Origin: Turicibacter bilis | GTDB taxonomy: Bacteria > Bacillota_I > Bacilli_A > MOL361 > Turicibacteraceae | Assembly (NCBI RefSeq): GCF_024499055.1 | Contig: NZ_CP071249.1 | Coordinates: 2,039,001 to 2,103,000 of the forward strand | Length of the DNA: 64,000 nt | Direction of reading: 5' to 3' | Shown here: positions 59,342 to 64,000 of the stretch, piece after piece | Layout: each line of letters starts with the position of its first letter | Numbering within the stretch: position 1 is the first letter of the stretch | Notes under the pieces: model-generated | Told to the model about the DNA's origin: nothing | Database searches by the model: none | The model's input: only the letters and a program-made list of their open reading frames with translations | Position numbers and translations under genes: made by a program

Positions 59342-59650
59342 ATGAGTGAACAAAATCAATTTTATAAGTTGAAAAGTTTAAATGAAGATCAACGAGTCAT
59401 CGCAAGTGATTCTAAAATCCGTACCGTTTATTTTAATTTTGATGTTGGGCGAGGATTACCGAAACATAGTCATAATGGATATGCGACCATTTATGTGATT
59501 AAAGGCGAAATAGGAATGAGTTTTAGTGATGGTCAAAGCTATGAGTTATTAACTGGAGATTTTTTATCCTTTGATGCTAGGGTAGAACATGATGTCCTTG
59601 CTACATTAGAAAGTGAAATATTAGTGACCATTTCAGAGTCATTAGATTAA
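59342..59650 (+). CDS. Small cupin-domain protein
   Basis: A 102-residue single-domain cupin. Motif 1 residues GRGLPKHSHNGYATIYVIKGE give two His and a Glu-like ligand; motif 2 is LLTGDFLSFDARVEHDV. Such proteins bind metal and may be isomerases, dioxygenases or sensors. ATG 59342 follows GGAGG; the in-frame ATG at 59321 is before the site. The exported protein gene starts nine bases after its stop. Confidence 0.82.
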   Translation: MSEQNQFYKLKSLNEDQRVIASDSKIRTVYFNFDVGRGLPKHSHNGYATIYVIKGEIGMSFSDGQSYELLTGDFLSFDARVEHDVLATLESEILVTISESLD

Positions 59651-59659
59651 GTTGCTATC

Positions 59660-60868
59660 ATGAAAAAAGTTATTTTATTATTCATTTTATTTATGCTACC
59701 ATCCACTTCCGTCTTCGCTGCTTCTTCAGTTGTGGCGATTAAAGAGAACGAAATTGTGGCGATTCATTTGGAGCAAAATAATAAAGTAATAACTTTGAAT
59801 AAAGGTGAGGATTTTTTCAATCCTAAAATCTTTGATAATAAACAGTTTGTTGCTTACCAAGATTTAAAATCAAACGTCTATCTATCAAAGTTAAATGATC
59901 CATTTGATACAATATTTCAAATGTCTGATGTTAAGTCGTACACTTTATATGGTAATAACCTTATCTTCTCTAAATCAGAAGGTGGCATATTTTTATACGA
60001 TATGAGTAAAAACAAAGTCATCTCTTTAATTGAGAAGTCAAAGTATTATTATGATGAATTAACGATTAATTCTCAAGGACTTTTATTTGCGAAGAAATAT
60101 CTAATTCGAGAATACTCACCTTTAGGAATCATTCAATATGATTTAAATAAGAAAACGGAGTCTTTAATTATTGATTATATTCCCATTACAAAAGACGACA
60201 TTGGAATGGACCCTTCTATTGCTAAATTATCGACAAATGGTGAGCTGTTATATATCTGGTGTGAACCTAATTCAGCTTCGCAACGAATGGATGGTGTTCC
60301 ATTATGTGTTTATGATGTGAAGATAAAAGAGTTTAAAACGTTTAATCAAATTAAGATGTTGGTGTATCCCGATAATTTAGCCATTCATCCAACTAACGAT
60401 GATCTCATTGCAGTTATTAATGGAACATGGCGTATGATGAATGAGAATAAGCAGTTACAATTATTTAATCCGATGAATGAGCAAATCGAGAATATAACAA
60501 AACCAGGTATCGTAGCCATGAGTCCATCCTTTTCACAGGACGGAACGAGGCTCTATTATTCAGCTGGTATAGAAGTGAAAGATCAATATACTACCTTTGT
60601 ACCAGGAAGCAATCAAATTTACGTGTATGATTTAAACACGAAAAAGACCGAGAAGCTAACCAATGATCTAACTGGTTTTGATTTCTATCCACAAGAAATT
60701 GAAAATGAAGAATTACTATTTTTAAGATTTGATAAAGATCACCAGTTAAGTTTAGTGAGAAGAGAAAATAAGGGTGAGGAAAGTATTATCCTAACTAACT
60801 TATTAACGACTAATTTTGAAGTCTATGGCCACCTAGATAGCTATCAAATTTTGAGTGTTAAATACTAA
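59660..60868 (+). CDS. Exported beta-propeller-like protein (TolB/PD40-like)
   Basis: A 402-residue protein with a signal peptide (VILLFILFMLPSTSVFAAS) and then repeated beta motifs: MSPSFSQDGTRLYYSAG is a typical PD40/TolB blade, and others such as LYGNNLIFSKSEGGIFLYDMS repeat the pattern. It should be secreted or cell-surface. The start has no good ribosome binding site and lies nine bases after the cupin stop, so translation is probably coupled. Function unknown. Confidence 0.75.
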   Translation: MKKVILLFILFMLPSTSVFAASSVVAIKENEIVAIHLEQNNKVITLNKGEDFFNPKIFDNKQFVAYQDLKSNVYLSKLNDPFDTIFQMSDVKSYTLYGNNLIFSKSEGGIFLYDMSKNKVISLIEKSKYYYDELTINSQGLLFAKKYLIREYSPLGIIQYDLNKKTESLIIDYIPITKDDIGMDPSIAKLSTNGELLYIWCEPNSASQRMDGVPLCVYDVKIKEFKTFNQIKMLVYPDNLAIHPTNDDLIAVINGTWRMMNENKQLQLFNPMNEQIENITKPGIVAMSPSFSQDGTRLYYSAGIEVKDQYTTFVPGSNQIYVYDLNTKKTEKLTNDLTGFDFYPQEIENEELLFLRFDKDHQLSLVRRENKGEESIILTNLLTTNFEVYGHLDSYQILSVKY

Positions 60869-60877
60869 ATTGATGGA

Positions 60878-60928
60878 ATAAAAAAAGACTTTTCACACAT
60901 TAAAATAGCTAGAAAAGTCTTTTTTACT
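60878..60928 (+). terminator. Terminator after the propeller gene
   Basis: AAAAAAGACTTTTC pairs with GAAAAGTCTTTTTT across about 17 bases. Confidence 0.85.
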
Positions 60929-61180
60929 ACTTGAAAAATATCATTTTCAACTATAGTTTAGTTATAGAACAATTTTGTTCGTAAAGGAACGAAATAACAA
61001 AATGTTAAACATTTCTTTTCTTAACTAAAGAAAGGAATTTATCCAGCTTAACGGGGATTACTGTCATGAATAAATCGTTATCGATTGATTGTAGAAAAAA
61101 CAGTCATGGAAGATAGGGGAGGTGTAATAATGATAATTTTGAGTTTGTTTTAAACAAAGATTAATAGGATGAGGTGGAGT
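60929..61180. other. nagA upstream region
   Basis: Holds a hairpin TTTTGTT...AACAAAA around 60971-61000 with inner GTTCG/CGAAAT, and near-direct repeats CTGTCATGAA/CAGTCATGGA at about 61062 and 61104. A seven-codon ORF (61130) follows GGGGAGG. These may be regulatory, but I recognise none. Confidence 0.4.
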
Positions 61181-62317
61181 ATGAAAGCAATTATTAATGG
61201 GAAATTAGTAACACTAAATGGGGTTATTGAAAATAAAGTTTTAGTTTTTAATGAAATAATTCAGCATATTCAAACAGAAGTGCCAATCGATTGTGATGTG
61301 ATTGATGCTAAGGGTATGTATATTGCTCCAGGATTAATCGATGTTCATGTCCATGGAAGCTGCGGAGCAGATACGATGGATCAAACAACGGAAGCGATTA
61401 AATTAATGAGTGCAGGTATTGCTAAGAATGGGGTAACATCATTTTTACCAACAACGATGACGATGAGTCCTAAAGATATTTATGGTGCTTTAGATGTGGT
61501 TCGTGAATGTATGGGACAATTATTAAACGGGGCGAAAGTATTAGGTGCTCACATGGAAGGCCCCTTTATCAATAGGATTTATAAAGGGGCTCAACCGGAA
61601 CAATATGTTATTAAACCGAGTTATGAATTTATCAAAGACTATACAGATGTGATTAGATTAGTTTCATATGCACCTGAAATGGATGAAGATTATTCATTCA
61701 CAAAAGATGTGAAAGAAAAAACAGATATTACGTTGTCGATTGGACATACAAATGCAACATATGACCAAGCCAAAGAAGCCTTTTCTTTAGGATGTTCGCA
61801 TGTGACACATTTATTTAATGCAATGACACCATTAAATCATCGTGAGCCAGGTGTAGTCGGAGCCTCTTTAACTAGTGATGTTTTTACTGAGTTAATCGCT
61901 GACACGATTCATGTGAATAAACAATTGTTTCAATTCGTATTAGACAATAAAGGAAAAGAAAAGATTGTTTTAATTACAGATAGTATGCGCGCAGGATGCA
62001 TGAAGGATGGGCAATATGATCTTGGTGGACAGCCGGTAGTTGTTAAAGATGGAGCTGCCCGATTAGAAAGTGGAAACTTAGCGGGAAGTGTCTTAACATT
62101 AAACAAAGCCATCTATAACTTCTTGCAAAATACAAATGCTACTGTTGCCGAAGTTATTCACATGGCTTCATTAAATCCAGCGACATCCATTGGAGTTTCC
62201 AATCGTAAAGGAAGTTTAGAAATCGGAAAAGATGCAGATATTGCAATCTTTGACGAGGAAATGAATTGTTATTTATCCATCGTTGAAGGTCGCGAGGTTT
62301 ATAACCAACTTGATTAA
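61181..62317 (+). CDS. nagA: N-acetylglucosamine-6-phosphate deacetylase
   Basis: A 378-residue amidohydrolase that converts GlcNAc-6-P to glucosamine-6-P. Motifs: metal-binding DVHVHGSCG (about residue 58), HMEGPFIN, SIGHTNATYDQA, HLFNAMTPLNHREPG and the catalytic Asp in LITDSMRAG. ATG 61181 follows GAGGTGG; the ATG at 61169 lies in that site. No nagB is next to it. It is followed by the dispersed repeat whose first hairpin may serve as terminator. Confidence 0.95.
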   Translation: MKAIINGKLVTLNGVIENKVLVFNEIIQHIQTEVPIDCDVIDAKGMYIAPGLIDVHVHGSCGADTMDQTTEAIKLMSAGIAKNGVTSFLPTTMTMSPKDIYGALDVVRECMGQLLNGAKVLGAHMEGPFINRIYKGAQPEQYVIKPSYEFIKDYTDVIRLVSYAPEMDEDYSFTKDVKEKTDITLSIGHTNATYDQAKEAFSLGCSHVTHLFNAMTPLNHREPGVVGASLTSDVFTELIADTIHVNKQLFQFVLDNKGKEKIVLITDSMRAGCMKDGQYDLGGQPVVVKDGAARLESGNLAGSVLTLNKAIYNFLQNTNATVAEVIHMASLNPATSIGVSNRKGSLEIGKDADIAIFDEEMNCYLSIVEGREVYNQLD

Positions 62318-62333
62318 GATATAAGCTCCCATA

Positions 62334-62536
62334 AGTTTTTTACATCGTAAAAACTTTTAAAGCCCTAGCAATTGAGGAATAGATTTCTTTCAGAAATTGC
62401 TAGGTGACCCAAGCCCTGCCAGTGGAGGATACATTTCCGTTGGAAATGGCAGGTGACCCAAGCCCTAGCAGCTGAGGATACATTTTCTTCGAAGATGTCA
62501 GGCTGGCTCCAGACTATAGTCTGTCCTGGACGGCAT
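62334..62536 (+). repeat. Dispersed repeat element with three tandem hairpin units
   Basis: Order: hairpin AAGTTTTTTAC-ATC-GTAAAAACTT (62334-62357), then units at 62361-62411, 62412-62460 and 62461-62510, then CAGACTATAGTCTG and ACGGCATA. Each unit begins AGCCCT, has an outer stem (CCTAGCA/TGCTAGG; CCTGCCA/TGGCAGG), a conserved GAGGATAC-like bulge, an inner stem (ATTTC/GAAAT; ATTTCC/GGAAAT) and the tail GGTGACCCA. Stems covary between units. Confidence 0.75.
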
Positions 62537-62796
62537 AAATATTAAACATTTAGATTGCTATACAAAATATTTCTGTATGTATATAGTAAATGAAAATATG
62601 TCAGCTGATATCAATTCATAGTACAATTATTCAAGAATATAACAGCTTTGTTAGACAGATGGATTTAAAATTTATTGAATACTCGAAAAGTATTAACATT
62701 TAAATGAGTGGTAAAATAAATATAAAAAAGTTATAATTATCCATTGGATTAGTTTTTAATCTAATAAGAGTATCATTATAGTTTAGGTGTGATAAA

Positions 62797-64000
62797 ATGT
62801 TTTTAACAATAGGAGAAAAGATTCGTCAGGCAAGAGATAAGTACGGGTTGAAGCAAATTGCATTTGAATCTTATGGATTCTCACGTAATTATATTAGTAT
62901 GATTGAGACAGAGAAGCGCTCCTTAAATGAAAATATGCTAAGAAATGTTTATGATGCAATTTGTGAATTAAGTAATTGTCACTATCAGCAAGACTATTCC
63001 TATACTGAGTTTATAAAATCACCTGTTGAACAAGCAAGAGAATGGCTAGAGCAGCATTGTAATCTTCAAGATGCCTTAAATCAATATGAAACTTTTAATA
63101 AGATTGCATCAGATTTTGAGTTAATTGAATATAAAATTAAAATAGAAACATTACTTGGATTACACTATGTTAAAAATGATGAGTTATTAGTAGCCAATGC
63201 TCATTTATTAAAGGCAATTGGATACTGTATCCAGGTTGCTAAAAATCCTGCTTCTTTATATGAGGTAGTAGGAACTAATTATATTACATTAGGGCAATAT
63301 CAAGAAGCTATTTCTATCTTACAACTGTCTATTAATTGTCAGGAGGGGGATAGGGGGCAAAATATTAATCGCATTCGATATTATATTTCTCTTTGTTATT
63401 TAAATGAAGGCAAGTATGAAAAAAGTTTAGAGTGGATTACTCCGGTATTAGAACAAAGTGAATATCTACAGCCTAAAGCGGCAGCTTATTTAATTAAATC
63501 GACTATTTTAAAAAGACAAGGTCGAGATGAGTTAGGAAGAGAGTTATTACTCGAATTGATTAATAATCCTTTTTATGAAGATTATTTGGGTTATGCTTAT
63601 CATAATTTAGGCTGTAGCTTTAAAGACTCAGGACTATATCAACAAGCACTTGATTGTTTGAAGATAGCACTCCCTCTCCGTGAAACAGTTAAGCAACGCT
63701 CGATTACCAAATGTTTGATGGGCGAAGTTTATTTTAGAATAGGCAATTATGAAAAAGCTCATAGTTTATTAGTCGAGGTTAAAGATATTATTTTTCATAA
63801 AGGTTCTCTTGAACAACAAGAGGCGACTTTAGAGTGGGGATTAGATTTATATTTGGAAACTCAAGACTTTGAGTCCATGTTGATTTTGTTAGAGGATATT
63901 CAAAAATTAGTTGATAAAGAGATATTAGATGAGTTTATTTATACGAAATTTCAAAATCGATTATATAAAAGGATTATGAATGATGTTCTTGGTCAACAGA
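62797..64000 (+). CDS. XRE/TPR transcriptional regulator, RRNPP-like (partial)
   Basis: The frame is open from an ATG at 62797 (site TTTAGGTG) to the right edge, 401 codons, so the C-terminus is missing. Residues 1-65 are a helix-turn-helix of XRE type (GEKIRQARDKYGLKQIAFES ... SRNYISMIETEKRSL). From about 85 on there are helical repeats of TPR type (ANAHLLKAIGYCIQVA; NYITLGQYQEAISILQ; CYLNEGKYEKSLEW; FRIGNYEKAHSLL). This is the plan of RRNPP regulators such as Rgg and PlcR that bind short peptides. A small pheromone gene could lie just beyond the edge. Confidence 0.85.
   Translation, partial: MFLTIGEKIRQARDKYGLKQIAFESYGFSRNYISMIETEKRSLNENMLRNVYDAICELSNCHYQQDYSYTEFIKSPVEQAREWLEQHCNLQDALNQYETFNKIASDFELIEYKIKIETLLGLHYVKNDELLVANAHLLKAIGYCIQVAKNPASLYEVVGTNYITLGQYQEAISILQLSINCQEGDRGQNINRIRYYISLCYLNEGKYEKSLEWITPVLEQSEYLQPKAAAYLIKSTILKRQGRDELGRELLLELINNPFYEDYLGYAYHNLGCSFKDSGLYQQALDCLKIALPLRETVKQRSITKCLMGEVYFRIGNYEKAHSLLVEVKDIIFHKGSLEQQEATLEWGLDLYLETQDFESMLILLEDIQKLVDKEILDEFIYTKFQNRLYKRIMNDVLGQQ

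Noticed and set aside
62361-62510. CRISPR array
   Set aside because: The 50-base units lie directly side by side without unique spacers, have internal hairpins and differ among themselves; no cas gene is near.

Overview
The window is a chromosomal stretch of a low-GC Gram-positive (Bacillota). Native genes use AT-rich codons with CGT for arginine, strong GGAGG ribosome binding sites, and T-box, TPP and fluoride riboswitches. The combination of PyrR, FabT, YjjI/YjjW, staygreen protein, TIGR01906 membrane protein and the trehalose PTS operon suggests a gut firmicute of the Turicibacter type. That placement is inference; there is no rRNA in the window to settle it, and I saw no tRNA.

Layout. 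0-22 kb is mostly housekeeping: the end of an FtsX-type permease, pyrR, mutY, a TPP-riboswitch-controlled thiT, HAD and Nudix hydrolases, tex, a parvulin, acpP plus fabT, a D,D-carboxypeptidase, a patatin, a nuclease, a nucleoside hydrolase and a nitroreductase. 22.3-27.9 kb is a foreign island. It holds an IS1595-type transposase, then a resistance cassette whose codons (AGA, ATA) differ from the neighbours, then a complete IS4-superfamily element (26486-27861) with 14-bp inverted repeats and a 7-bp target duplication. The cassette carries an RlmA(II)/TlrB-like 23S rRNA methyltransferase and an HflX-type ribosome-splitting GTPase. Three short leader ORFs (23601, 23756, 24770) each contain a macrolide-arrest (+X+) motif (KLK, RLR, RLR) and each is followed by an attenuator-like hairpin. 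This looks like a macrolide-sensing, ribosome-stalling-controlled resistance operon and is the most interesting system here.

28-35 kb has a LURP-one protein, an aldo/keto reductase, a second IS4-type transposase and a GH3 beta-glucosidase. 35-39.5 kb is a trehalose operon (treP, treA, treR) with three evenly spaced ATACGTAT operators and a cre-like site. 40.7-43.3 kb is an ABC transporter operon ending in an exported protein. 45-48.5 kb has a deoxynucleoside kinase, an N-terminally short concentrative nucleoside transporter and a fluoride-riboswitch-controlled cation/proton antiporter. 49-53 kb has a fusion of an XRE DNA-binding domain to a superoxide reductase-like domain, an AraC/nitroreductase pair, an AAC(6')-like acetyltransferase and a broken thiD. 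53.5-58 kb has the YjjI/YjjW glycyl-radical pair and a T-box-controlled brnQ. 58-64 kb has a GNAT enzyme, a staygreen-family protein, a cupin, an exported beta-propeller-like protein, nagA and, running off the edge, an XRE/TPR regulator of RRNPP type.

A dispersed repeat with a variable number of about 50-nt hairpin units occurs at 19.2, 49.65 and 62.3 kb. Its stems covary, which points to a structured RNA or ssDNA function not assigned here. Several tiny membrane proteins too short for ordinary gene calling are also annotated.
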